DNA of 6,484 nt from an uncultured Clostridia bacterium (lineage in GTDB: Bacteria > Bacillota > Clostridia > HGM11514), in contig CABSMD010000150.1 of the NCBI GenBank assembly GCA_902478725.1, forward strand, positions 1-6,484, read 5' to 3'. The notes under the pieces are model-generated. The model saw nothing but the letters and a program-made list of their open reading frames with translations. It was not told the origin of the DNA and made no database searches. Positions 1 through 5,260 of this stretch are shown here, piece after piece (the stretch's first letter is position 1; every line of letters begins with the position of its first letter). The position numbers were made by a program, and so were the translations under genes.

Positions 1-174
1 ATAGAGGCCGACTATATCAGTTATTATAATTTTGCTGGAAGTACAGATTACGTTGAAGATGGTGCATATACCTATGTTTTTCATTTATCGAATAATACAT
101 TAAATGGCAGTTTTAACCGTGTCGATAGGTATTGTTATTCAGATTTTGTCGGCGGAGCTGCCGGAGCACAATAA
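1..174 (+). CDS. C-terminal end of an unknown protein (5' truncated by window edge)
   Basis: Frame 1 is open from the first base and ends at TAA (172-174), giving the last 57 residues of a protein. The visible part is rich in aromatic residues, Ser, Asn and Gly (for example DGAYTYVFHLSNN), has few lysines, and ends with a small-residue tail GGAAGAQ. That composition would suit a secreted or surface-exposed beta-rich domain, but I do not recognise a family. The next gene starts 25 bp downstream on the same strand, so the two are probably cotranscribed. Reality as a coding region is supported by the open frame and its spacing to the next ribosome binding site; function is unknown. Confidence 0.55.
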   Translation: MEADYISYYNFAGSTDYVEDGAYTYVFHLSNNTLNGSFNRVDRYCYSDFVGGAAGAQ

Positions 175-199
175 ATTTATATGAATTGGGGGTGTTATT

Positions 200-595
200 A
201 TGAATGATATACCGAAAAGTTATGATTACGAAGCAAGAAAACGCGGATTGACAGATGAGGATATTGATAAAATATTGATTGAAAATAATATTTATACCAG
301 AGAAAAACTCGATGATTTGTATAGTAAAAAGGATTTATTTAGCCGCATGGGGTATAGCAGAGTCTATCGTGATATGACAATAGGTAAAGCAATTCGATTT
401 TTAGAACAGCAGGAAGAAATAGCCCGTCAGAAACAGATAGCAAAGCAACGAAAAAAATTGATAGACAGAACATTTATGATGGGCGGTATCCTGCTCGGAC
501 AAGCGTTGGCAAATCCAAGAAGCAAACAGAAACAGAAAAAAATGAATGATTTTTTCAAAGAAATGCGTAAAGAACTGCAGAAATGGAAAGGGTAA
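200..595 (+). CDS. Unknown 131-residue basic helical protein, coupled to the nuclease gene
   Basis: I do not recognise a family. The ATG at 200 follows a GGGGGTG ribosome binding site at good distance. The N-terminal half (about residues 1-60) is charged and predicted helical, with a segment RGLTDEDIDKILIENN that looks like a short helical domain. Residues 65-90 are a charged, coiled-coil-like stretch, 92-104 form a short hydrophobic run (FMMGGILLGQALA), and the tail (105-131) is very rich in Lys and Gln. The hydrophobic run is too short and too closely flanked by charge for a confident membrane segment. The stop lies 3 bp before the nuclease start at 599, so translation of the two is probably coupled and this protein is a plausible partner or regulator of the nuclease. 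That link is inference from spacing only. Confidence 0.75.
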   Translation: MNDIPKSYDYEARKRGLTDEDIDKILIENNIYTREKLDDLYSKKDLFSRMGYSRVYRDMTIGKAIRFLEQQEEIARQKQIAKQRKKLIDRTFMMGGILLGQALANPRSKQKQKKMNDFFKEMRKELQKWKG

Positions 596-598
596 AAT

Positions 599-1618
599 AT
601 GAGTAAGCAATATTGGCTGCATCGGATTTCGCATGAATGGACTGTCGCATACAGTTTATTGGAAGAAGGCTACCTTTCCATTGGTTGGAAAAGCATGGCA
701 CAGCCAGAACTTTTGCAGGCAATTTGCGAATCTGGATATCATGGATTCTTAAATTGGATGAAAGATTGCAATGAGTATAGCCGTTCCAGATGGAACCTTT
801 GGAATTTTTTCAGCTTTTCACCGGGTGACTATGTGGTCGTACCGATGTTTAATAAGGAATTTTCTATTGTAAAAATTGAAGAGCCTGCAATTTTAGCCGC
901 TTCTCTTGCCGGTAAAGAGTTTCTAAGTCAGACTGGGGAACGAATCAAAATTAACAATGCAGGAATATGTAACCAACAAACAGATGCTTACTACGATATT
1001 GGGTTTCTTATAAAAATAGAACCCATTAGAATGCATATTCCGCGTAATTTTGCGGACGCACAGCTTGTATCCAGAATGAAATTACGTCAAGCAAATGCAA
1101 ATATTTCCGATTTGGAAAGTGCCATTGAAACTGTTTTGAAGGTAGAAAAACCGATTAGTACACATGACGCTTTGGTTGAAGTAATTTCTGCTCCAATAAA
1201 AGAAATGTTTACCCACATCACGCCGGATCACTTTGAACGGATTGTCCGTTGGTATATGCAGAAAAATGGAGCCAGCCGGGTGTGGATTCCCGCAAAGAAC
1301 GAACCCGGAAAGTATAATGGAGCCGATGCAGACGTTATTGCAGAGTTTGATGATTTAGGTGTTATATTTTATATACAGGTAAAAAAACATGACGGAATAA
1401 CTTCTGACTGGGCGGTTCATCAGATTTATGAATATGCAAACCAAAAGCAGGATGAAGCTGACGATTATACATATATCCCGTGGGTTGTGACAACTGCTGA
1501 CTTTGATGAAAAAACAGTACAAGACGCCAAGACAAAAGGGGTTCGCTTAATTGACGGCAATGCGTTTGCACGTATGTTGTCAGAATGTGATATCAGCGAT
1601 ATTGACGCTGCTTTTTAA
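599..1618 (+). CDS. Mrr-like restriction endonuclease with N-terminal PUA/EVE-like domain
   Basis: The 339-residue protein has a C-terminal Mrr-type PD-(D/E)XK nuclease domain (about residues 195-335). Visible catalytic-core elements are E213 in HFERIV, the acidic pair D243/D245 in GADADV, and Q260-V-K262 in FYIQVKKH, the Q-x-K form of the motif common in Mrr relatives. The N-terminal part (about 1-145) begins YWLHRISHEW, continues with LLEEGYLSIGW and has GDYVVVP at 76-82; it resembles the PUA/EVE-like barrels fused to some restriction enzymes, which often read modified bases. That domain assignment is tentative. Mrr-family enzymes cleave foreign, frequently methylated, DNA without a cognate methylase, and none lies next to it here. 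The start follows GGAAAGGG and lies 3 bp after the preceding stop, implying a two-gene unit. Likely role: defence carried by the nested element; the target is unknown. Confidence 0.85.
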   Translation: MSKQYWLHRISHEWTVAYSLLEEGYLSIGWKSMAQPELLQAICESGYHGFLNWMKDCNEYSRSRWNLWNFFSFSPGDYVVVPMFNKEFSIVKIEEPAILAASLAGKEFLSQTGERIKINNAGICNQQTDAYYDIGFLIKIEPIRMHIPRNFADAQLVSRMKLRQANANISDLESAIETVLKVEKPISTHDALVEVISAPIKEMFTHITPDHFERIVRWYMQKNGASRVWIPAKNEPGKYNGADADVIAEFDDLGVIFYIQVKKHDGITSDWAVHQIYEYANQKQDEADDYTYIPWVVTTADFDEKTVQDAKTKGVRLIDGNAFARMLSECDISDIDAAF

Positions 1619-1662
1619 TGTTACTAAGTTTATAATACGTGCAAAAAAGAAAGGAAATGTTG

Positions 1663-2280
1663 ATGATGAATAAATCGGGAAAGATCATTATAGTAGCATC
1701 TATTACAATAATTTTTATGTTAATTATAGCTGCGATAACAAGTGATCTTAAATATACTCCAAGCACGAAATCAGATGAAGTTTCAAAGAAAATCCCTACA
1801 GTTACCAGCCAACCTCAACCTGATAGCGCCACAAGCGTTGATGCAAAACCGAATGCAGGGGAAGCGAGCGAAAGCACAGAAGATGCTCCTGCTCAAATGC
1901 AATCTGAATTAAATTCTACAGTTACTTTATCGGTCAAAGATTTAATTGTTGATGGTGATAAGTATGATGGAAAGAAAGTAAAACTCACCGATAAATTTGG
2001 AGTGGGTGTACATTCCGTACAGAATAAATATATGGAAATATATCCCGTATACATAAAAAAGTATAGTGATACTTATTCATATCCTGATTTCGACTCTACT
2101 TATGCAATAGGACTGGAATACTCAGATAGTCCTAATTATAAAGAATATGCTACTACTTCATATGGAGTTACAGATGTGCTCATAAATGTATCAGGAGTGT
2201 ATCACAATGATACAATAAATGGTATACCTTATTTAACAGATGTTGATTTTAGTATATCTGAGTTAAAAGTGAACAATTAA
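1663..2280 (+). CDS. Membrane-anchored extracytoplasmic protein, possible OB-fold-like domain
   Basis: With the ATG at 1663 the protein has 205 residues. Residues 7-25 form a hydrophobic helix after a Lys-containing N-terminus, without a lipobox cysteine, so it is probably an uncleaved signal anchor. Residues 30-85 are a low-complexity linker rich in Ser, Thr, Pro, Ala and Glu. From about residue 87 a beta-rich domain follows, opening with SVKDLIVDGDKYDGKKVKLT, a pattern seen in small OB-fold-like (tRNA_anti-like) extracytoplasmic domains of Firmicutes; this match is weak. I chose 1663 because AGAAAGGA (1648-1655) sits 7 bp upstream; in-frame starts at 1639 (GTG), 1657 and 1666 are possible. 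It lies 44 bp after the nuclease stop. A TATAAT at 1631-1636 might be a -10 element but lacks a good -35. Function unknown. Confidence 0.75.
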   Translation: MMNKSGKIIIVASITIIFMLIIAAITSDLKYTPSTKSDEVSKKIPTVTSQPQPDSATSVDAKPNAGEASESTEDAPAQMQSELNSTVTLSVKDLIVDGDKYDGKKVKLTDKFGVGVHSVQNKYMEIYPVYIKKYSDTYSYPDFDSTYAIGLEYSDSPNYKEYATTSYGVTDVLINVSGVYHNDTINGIPYLTDVDFSISELKVNN

Positions 2281-2325
2281 AATAAATCCAATTTAGACTA
2301 TATTTGAAAAAATAACAGTAAAAAA

Positions 2326-2349
2326 TGTCAAGCGAAATAACGCCTGACA
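2326..2349. other. Imperfect hairpin after the anchored protein gene
   Basis: Arms TGTCAAGCG (2326-2334) and CGCCTGACA (2341-2349) pair at 8 of 9 positions around a 6-base loop. It lies just upstream of a stronger hairpin and may help end transcription or protect the mRNA end. No thymine run follows. Confidence 0.3.
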
Positions 2350-2351
2350 AG

Positions 2352-2387
2352 ATAAAGGGGCTGCCACAATTAAGGCAGCTCCTTTAT
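2352..2387 (+). terminator. Probable terminator of the plus-strand gene group
   Basis: A 14-bp stem with one G.U pair (2352-2365 with 2374-2387) closes an 8-base loop. The stem has a GC-rich core, GGCTGCC against GGCAGC, and A/T-rich outer ends. The thymine tract is short (CCTTTAT), so efficiency is uncertain, and it could act in both directions. It lies 72 bp after the stop at 2280, where the plus-strand genes end. Confidence 0.55.
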
Positions 2388-2450
2388 GGACATATAGATC
2401 ATCATTTTTAGTATTGGTAATGGTTCTATATTACTTCCTCACTTTGGGTT

Positions 2451-2469
2451 TCTGAAATCCTTGATTTTA
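2451..2469 (+). repeat. Direct repeat A, copy 1
   Basis: The 19-base segment starting TCTGAAATCCTTGA matches 3441-3459 (TCTGAAACCCTTGA) at 18 of 19 positions. Looser similarity, with small gaps, extends about 20 bases further upstream in both copies. Its 3' neighbour here differs from that of the second copy. Confidence 0.6.
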
Positions 2470-2603
2470 CTGGTGTTGCAAAAACCTATATGCTCACTTC
2501 TATATGTGGATAGTGGAAAATGAAAAAGAGGATTTCGAGGGGAGGAATATCAACATATTACTTTGTCGTTTTCAAGTCTTGAAAGCCGTATAAAATAAGG
2601 GGG

Positions 2604-2630
2604 TAAACTGCTCTAAATGTCCACATATAT
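2604..2630 (+). repeat. Direct repeat B, copy 1, left flank of the hicAB module
   Basis: A 27-bp sequence containing CTCTAAATGTCCACATATAT matches 3467-3493 at 26 of 27 positions. It lies next to the hicAB terminator, with the second copy on the far side of the operon beyond its promoter. The 836 bp between the copies hold only the toxin-antitoxin operon and its control elements. Confidence 0.8.
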
Positions 2631-2638
2631 TGCAATAA

Positions 2639-2669
2639 AAACGGGCATTGCAAAAAACAATGCCCGTTT
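2639..2669 (-). terminator. Rho-independent terminator of hicAB
   Basis: A perfect 12-bp stem (2639-2650 with 2658-2669, core ACGGGCATTG) with a 7-base loop begins 9 bp past the hicB stop. Read on the minus strand, the stem is followed by TTTTATTGCA, a usable U-tract. Orientation and position fit termination of the hicAB transcript. Confidence 0.85.
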
Positions 2670-2677
2670 AAACGAAA

Positions 2678-3025
2678 TTATTTCATTTCATAGGAAGCGA
2701 TTTTTTCATTCACGGAATTTTCGATAAACTGATTCAGTGAGATATGCTCAGAAAATGCAATCAGCGTAGCTTTTCTGTGGGTTTCGGGTGAAAAACGTAC
2801 ATTCAGCGAGCCTTTATAAGTTTTTTCGGGTTCGATGTTGTTTTCGGCACAATCGGCGAGATAGTCGTCAACAGCGCCTTCAAAATCAGCCTTTAATTCA
2901 TCAACACTATGCCCTTCATAAGAAATAAGGCTTTTTATACCGATGACCTTTCCAAACAAAATATTATCATCCGCTGAATATTCGACCGTTCCGTTATATC
3001 CCCTGTATTCCAAAATGTTGTTCAT
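2678..3025 (-). CDS. hicB: HicB-family antitoxin
   Basis: A 115-residue protein with the two-part HicB layout. Residues about 10-60 form the degenerate RNase H-like fold that binds the toxin (GTVEYSADDN, GKVIGIKSLISYEGHSVDEL, then the helix ADFEGAVDDYLADC). Residues about 72-110 (KGSLNVRFSPETHRKA followed by SLNQFIENSVNEKI) form a ribbon-helix-helix DNA-binding domain. HicB neutralises HicA by direct binding and represses the operon. Its ATG overlaps the hicA stop by 4 bp (ATGA) and is preceded on the minus strand by a strong GGAGGAGGG site, so antitoxin translation is both coupled and well initiated. Toxin-first order is typical of HicAB. The family assignment is firm from sequence pattern and partner. 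Confidence 0.92.
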   Translation of the reverse strand: MNNILEYRGYNGTVEYSADDNILFGKVIGIKSLISYEGHSVDELKADFEGAVDDYLADCAENNIEPEKTYKGSLNVRFSPETHRKATLIAFSEHISLNQFIENSVNEKIASYEMK

Positions 3026-3273
3026 ATCAAGCCCTCCTCCGACAAAATTTCAATAATCTGTTTAATTTGATAACTTAAAAGTTCTTTCCTCGGATGTGGT
3101 TTATGAAGAATAATAAACACACCGTCTTTGAAAAATTTTACCCTTGAGCCGCTTGTTTTTCCTTTGTTTGAAAGTTCAAAGCCAAGCGCCAAAAGAAGTG
3201 TTTGCATTTCCTCAAATGTAAAATCTTTTGGATTTGATTTTAAACGTTCTATCATCTTTTCTAATTTACCCAT
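3022..3273 (-). CDS. hicA: HicA-family mRNA interferase toxin
   Basis: An 83-residue protein from the ATG at 3273. HicA toxins have a small double-stranded-RNA-binding-like fold and inhibit translation by cleaving mRNA. The sequence shows the usual start MGKLEKMIERL, the helix EEMQTLLLALGFE, then NKGKTSGSRVKF (37-47), the strand VFIILHKPHP (52-61) and C-terminal helix YQIKQIIEILSEEGLI. In many HicA proteins the active histidine follows Gly-Ser (GSH); here that position is Arg (GSR), as I recall from a common subgroup with a conserved HKPHP, so histidines 57 and 60 are the candidate active residues. An in-frame TTG at 3285 is not chosen because the site GAGGTGG fits the ATG. It is cotranscribed with hicB and probably stabilises the mobile element by addiction. 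Confidence 0.92.
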   Translation of the reverse strand: MGKLEKMIERLKSNPKDFTFEEMQTLLLALGFELSNKGKTSGSRVKFFKDGVFIILHKPHPRKELLSYQIKQIIEILSEEGLI

Positions 3274-3289
3274 AATCCACCTCAATTAT

Positions 3290-3308
3290 GCAACTATAAT
3301 TCAGTTGC
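3290..3308. promoter_or_regulatory. Palindromic operator, probable HicB binding site
   Basis: Perfect 6-bp arms GCAACT (3290-3295) and AGTTGC (3303-3308) are separated by 7 bp; one base further out on the left, ATTA and TAAT extend the symmetry. The site lies between the hicA promoter -10 and the hicA ribosome binding site, at about the transcription start. A ribbon-helix-helix antitoxin bound here would block RNA polymerase, giving the autorepression usual for HicAB. Binding by HicB is inferred. Confidence 0.7.
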
Positions 3309-3315
3309 TAATGTT

Positions 3316-3344
3316 ATTATAGCCAATTCCTTTGTTTTTGTCAA
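3316..3344 (-). promoter_or_regulatory. Consensus sigma-A promoter of hicAB
   Basis: On the minus strand a perfect TTGACA (plus coordinates 3339-3344) and a perfect TATAAT (3316-3321) are 17 bp apart. Transcription should start near 3309, about 36 bp upstream of the hicA ATG. Full consensus at both hexamers predicts high unrepressed expression, consistent with control by the adjacent palindrome. Confidence 0.9.
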
Positions 3345-3370
3345 TACAAATTAAAACCTTTTCAAAAATT

Positions 3371-3406
3371 TTTGGTTGAGCATGAAAATACTCATTCTTA
3401 ACCAAA
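3371..3406 (-). terminator. Hairpin upstream of hicAB promoter, possible minus-strand terminator
   Basis: Arms 3371-3380 (TTTGGTTGAG) and 3397-3406 (CTTAACCAAA) form a 10-bp stem with one G.U pair. Read on the minus strand the stem is followed by AATTTTTG. It could insulate hicAB from leftward transcription, or be part of recombination-site DNA. Confidence 0.35.
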
Positions 3407-3440
3407 GCAATGATATTATATCGCCTTGCCTCTTTTGACC

Positions 3441-3493
3441 TCTGAAACCCTTGATTTTATGCGGTTTAAATTGCTCTAAATGTCCACATATAT
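3441..3493 (+). repeat. Direct repeats A and B, copy 2 (joined), right flank of the hicAB module
   Basis: Repeat A (3441-3459) and repeat B (3467-3493) occur here only 7 bp apart, whereas the related segments upstream of hicAB (2451-2469 and 2604-2630) are 134 bp apart. Sequence just upstream of the B copy at 2604 also resembles the A part loosely. The joined arrangement is therefore either the ancestral unit or the product of an exchange within it. Confidence 0.7.
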
Positions 3494-3564
3494 ATCTTAT
3501 CATTTTAACAATATCTCAAATTGTCTGTTCCCTAAAATTTCTTACATTCCACCGCAATAGACGA

Positions 3565-3642
3565 ATGAAACAACTCATGGCCGGCGGCGGGGTCGTGGTG
3601 ATTGGTACTACCCTTATCCCGCTTTTATCGGGGCTGTTCTAA
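3565..3642 (+). pseudogene. maff2: Maff2-family membrane protein gene, 3' fragment broken by the nested element
   Basis: Only the last 25 residues remain (MKQLMAGGG through PLLSGLF), the highly conserved C-terminus of Maff2-family proteins, small two-helix membrane proteins of about 65-70 residues encoded just before the VirB6/TrbL-like gene in these elements. The missing part normally holds the N-terminal helix and a Gly/Asn-rich loop. The same frame is open upstream to 3451, but those residues (LNCSKCPHIY, FLTFHRNRR) do not resemble Maff2, contain repeat B, and have no ribosome binding site. The stop lies 3 bp before the next gene, and the end of this fragment still supplies its leader. Excision of the nested element could restore the gene if the insertion was site-specific. 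Confidence 0.85.
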
Positions 3643-3645
3643 CTG

Positions 3646-4515
3646 ATGGAAAGTATATTTGAAAGAATCACACAGGCGATCAACGAGTTTTTAATTTCCC
3701 TTATCGAGGGAAGCCTCAGCACCATGTTTAACGACGTCAACGAAAAGGTGGGAACCATTGCAGCGGAAGTAGGCAAAACGCCGCAGCAATGGAACGCCAG
3801 CGTGTTTTCTATCATTCAGACGCTTTCGGAAAACGTGGTGCTCCCCATTGCGGGGCTTATTATCACATTTGTATTGTGCTATGAGCTTATCACCATGATA
3901 ACCGAGAAAAACAACCTGCATGACGTAGATACATTTATGTTTTTCAAGTACATCTTTAAGGCGTGCGTTGCGGTGTTTATCGCAACGCATACCTTTGATA
4001 TTATCATGGCTGTGTTTGACTTGGGCCAGTATGTGGTGCGGCAGAGCGCCGGGGTAATTGGCGCGAACACCAGTATAGATATATCCGCCGCATTAACGGA
4101 TATGCGGACGACGCTGGAGGCGATGGGGACAGGCGAGCTTGTCCTCTTAATGCTGGAAACGGCGCTCGTCAGCCTGTGTATGAAAATCCTGTCGGTGTGC
4201 ATTACCGTCGTTATCTTCGGCAGGATGATTGAAATATATATTTACAGCTCGGTAGGAGCGATTCCCTTTGCGACCATGACAAACCGCGAATGGGGACAGA
4301 TAGGAAACAACTATTTAAGAGGGCTTGTGGCTTTGGGCTTTCAGGGATTTTTCATCATGGTATGCGTCGGCATTTACGCGGCGCTGGTAAACGGTTTTAC
4401 CGTTACCACCGATATTCATGCGACCATATTTTCTATTGCGGCCTATACCGTGGTACTGTGCTTTACCCTGTTTAAGACCAGCAGCATATCGAAATCTATC
4501 TTTAACGCGCACTAA
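3646..4515 (+). CDS. VirB6/TrbL-like conjugal transfer channel protein (CD1112 type)
   Basis: A 289-residue polytopic membrane protein. Hydrophobic segments are visible at about 63-84, 100-122, 163-198 (long enough for one or two helices), 225-247 and 258-278, preceded by an amphipathic N-terminal region (1-60). This layout and the position directly after maff2 match the VirB6/TrbL-like proteins of Tn1549/CTn-type elements, which form the inner part of the type IV secretion channel in the cell membrane. The final stretch FKTSSISKSIFNAH is typical of the C-terminus. The length is normal and I see no damage. The ATG at 3646 lies 3 bp after the maff2 stop with GGGG upstream. Because the normal upstream operon is interrupted, its expression may now depend on a promoter in the inserted DNA; the only candidate I see (TTGTCT at 3521, TACATT at 3543, 16 bp apart) is weak. 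Confidence 0.88.
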   Translation: MESIFERITQAINEFLISLIEGSLSTMFNDVNEKVGTIAAEVGKTPQQWNASVFSIIQTLSENVVLPIAGLIITFVLCYELITMITEKNNLHDVDTFMFFKYIFKACVAVFIATHTFDIIMAVFDLGQYVVRQSAGVIGANTSIDISAALTDMRTTLEAMGTGELVLLMLETALVSLCMKILSVCITVVIFGRMIEIYIYSSVGAIPFATMTNREWGQIGNNYLRGLVALGFQGFFIMVCVGIYAALVNGFTVTTDIHATIFSIAAYTVVLCFTLFKTSSISKSIFNAH

Positions 4516-4564
4516 AAACGATTGATAATTGACAATGATTAAGGCTGAAAGGAGTTTTACGGAT

Positions 4565-5104
4565 GTGAAAAAATATGAAATTATCTACGCCGATCCGCCT
4601 TGGAAATATCAAGGCGGGCAAAATTTGAGAGGTTCACCGTCAAAGCATTATCCGGTCATGCCTCTTGATGAAATCTGTGCCCTGCCCGTATCAAAGTTTA
4701 CGGCGGAAAACTGCGCCCTGTTTTTATGGGTGACGTTCCCGAAGCTGGAAGAATGCTTTGAGGTTATCAAGGCTTGGGGGTTTACATACAGGACGGTTGC
4801 TTTTACTTGGATAAAGCAGACGAAGAAATCAGGAAAGTGGTTTATGGGGCTTGGTTGGTGGACGCGGAACAATGCGGAAATCTGTTTGCTCGCGACCAAA
4901 GGCAAACCGAAAAGAGTTTCCGCATGTGTGCGCGAGCTTGTCGTGTCCCCTGTTGAACAGCATAGCAAAAAGCCTGATATTGTCCGGGACAGGATTGTTG
5001 AGTTAATGGGCGACCTGCCCCGGCTTGAGATGTTCGCACGGCAAAAGGCGGCGGGCTGGGACGTTTGGGGCAACGAGGTGTTAAATGACGTATGGATTGA
5101 GTAA
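4565..5104 (+). CDS. MT-A70 family adenine-N6 DNA methyltransferase
   Basis: From the GTG at 4565 the protein has 179 residues. It shows the MT-A70 signature: DPPW at 10-13 (the amino-methyltransferase motif that holds the target adenine) in the context KYEIIYADPPWKY, later HSKKPD (133-138), RLEMFAR (153-159) and GWDVWGNE (164-171). The enzyme would transfer methyl from S-adenosylmethionine to adenine N6. Stand-alone MT-A70 genes without a nuclease are common in the transfer operons of these elements and probably shield incoming DNA from host restriction. Start choice: AAAGGAG at 4548-4554 favours GTG 4565, putting the catalytic motif near the N-terminus as usual; ATG 4535 and TTG 4529 are in frame but lack a ribosome binding site. 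The length is within the family's range. Confidence 0.9.
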   Translation: MKKYEIIYADPPWKYQGGQNLRGSPSKHYPVMPLDEICALPVSKFTAENCALFLWVTFPKLEECFEVIKAWGFTYRTVAFTWIKQTKKSGKWFMGLGWWTRNNAEICLLATKGKPKRVSACVRELVVSPVEQHSKKPDIVRDRIVELMGDLPRLEMFARQKAAGWDVWGNEVLNDVWIE

Positions 5105-5119
5105 AGGAGGAATTTTATC

Positions 5120-5260
5120 ATGAAAAAATATCCGGACATTTATCGTAAAACTGTTACCGAAGCAAGGAACGGAGGCACTACAGAATTGGATAAGTATAGA
5201 ACATCACTTAAAGAAAATATCGCTTGTGCAAAAGCGATTGAAATCCAAAAATATAGATAA
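5120..5260 (+). pseudogene. Truncated DUF3849-like protein (46 residues)
   Basis: A short gene with an excellent ribosome binding site (AAAGGAGG, 5103-5110) 9 bp before its ATG. The product (YPDIYRKTVTEARNGG, then LDKYRTSLKENIACAKAIE) matches my memory of the DUF3849 pattern: an IY...A start, a YR.S...N.AC..AIE core. The match ends at AIE and the frame closes four codons later. The stop lies inside a 27-bp repeat that occurs again at 5634-5660, so the end of the gene appears to have been replaced by recombination. DUF3849 proteins are usually longer and of unknown function, and are frequent on clostridial conjugative elements. It may still be translated, since start and leader are intact. Confidence 0.6.

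Larger units (their letters stand above)
2388..2638. other. Gene-free stretch between terminator hairpin and hicAB terminator
   Basis: No open frame of useful length with a ribosome binding site is present on either strand. The stretch holds repeat-related DNA: a segment at 2425-2469 that resembles 3430-3459, and the 27-bp repeat at 2604-2630. Within it, TATATGTGGA (2501-2510) is the inverse of the TCCACATATA inside the 27-bp repeat. It is best read as recombination-site-like or decayed mobile-element DNA. Confidence 0.4.
1..3564. mobile_element. Right-hand part of a nested mobile element inserted in maff2 (left end outside window)
   Basis: Seen: the AT-rich stretch stops at a point where recognisable Maff2 coding sequence starts mid-protein, and base composition becomes more GC-rich at the same place. 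It carries accessory genes (Mrr-like nuclease, anchored extracytoplasmic protein, hicAB) and no conjugation genes. Known: as I recall, integrative and mobilizable elements with serine recombinases have been reported inside maff2 genes of conjugative elements in Firmicutes. Inference: this is such an element, with its recombinase and mobilization genes beyond the left edge of the window. The right boundary is placed by homology to within about ten bases (3555 to 3568); no duplicated target site can be identified without the left end. An alternative is an illegitimate deletion or recombination joining unrelated DNA to maff2. Confidence 0.6.

Noticed and set aside
1602..1636. Promoter before the anchored protein gene (TTGACG 1602-1607, TATAAT 1631-1636)
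   Set aside because: The hexamers are 23 bp apart, too far for a sigma-A promoter, and no better -35 sits at 16-18 bp.
3274..3285. Four-residue N-terminal extension of HicA from a TTG
   Set aside because: The TTG overlaps the GAGGTGG ribosome binding site of the ATG at 3273, which also gives the usual MGK start of the family.
2425..3493. CRISPR array
   Set aside because: The repeats are few, unevenly spaced, and one interval holds two genes; there are no regular spacers and no cas genes.
3495..3570. Group II intron 3' end at the maff2 junction
   Set aside because: No domain V-like hairpin with its typical GC-rich stem and GAAA loop precedes the junction, and no intron-encoded protein is present.
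3451..3642. A 63-residue open frame that ends with the Maff2 C-terminus
   Set aside because: Only the last 25 residues look like Maff2. The rest is a TTG-started translation of repeat DNA without a ribosome binding site, so I treat the gene as a broken fragment.
4529..4564. N-terminal extension of the MT-A70 methylase (TTG 4529 or ATG 4535)
   Set aside because: Neither has a ribosome binding site, and the AAAGGAG at 4548-4554 would lie inside the coding region. GTG 4565 fits better, although ATG 4535 is not excluded.
3691..5139. Long minus-strand and alternative-frame open frames opposite the VirB6/TrbL-like and methylase genes
   Set aside because: They lie over strongly recognised genes, show no family pattern and have poor ribosome binding sites; they are shadows of the real frames.
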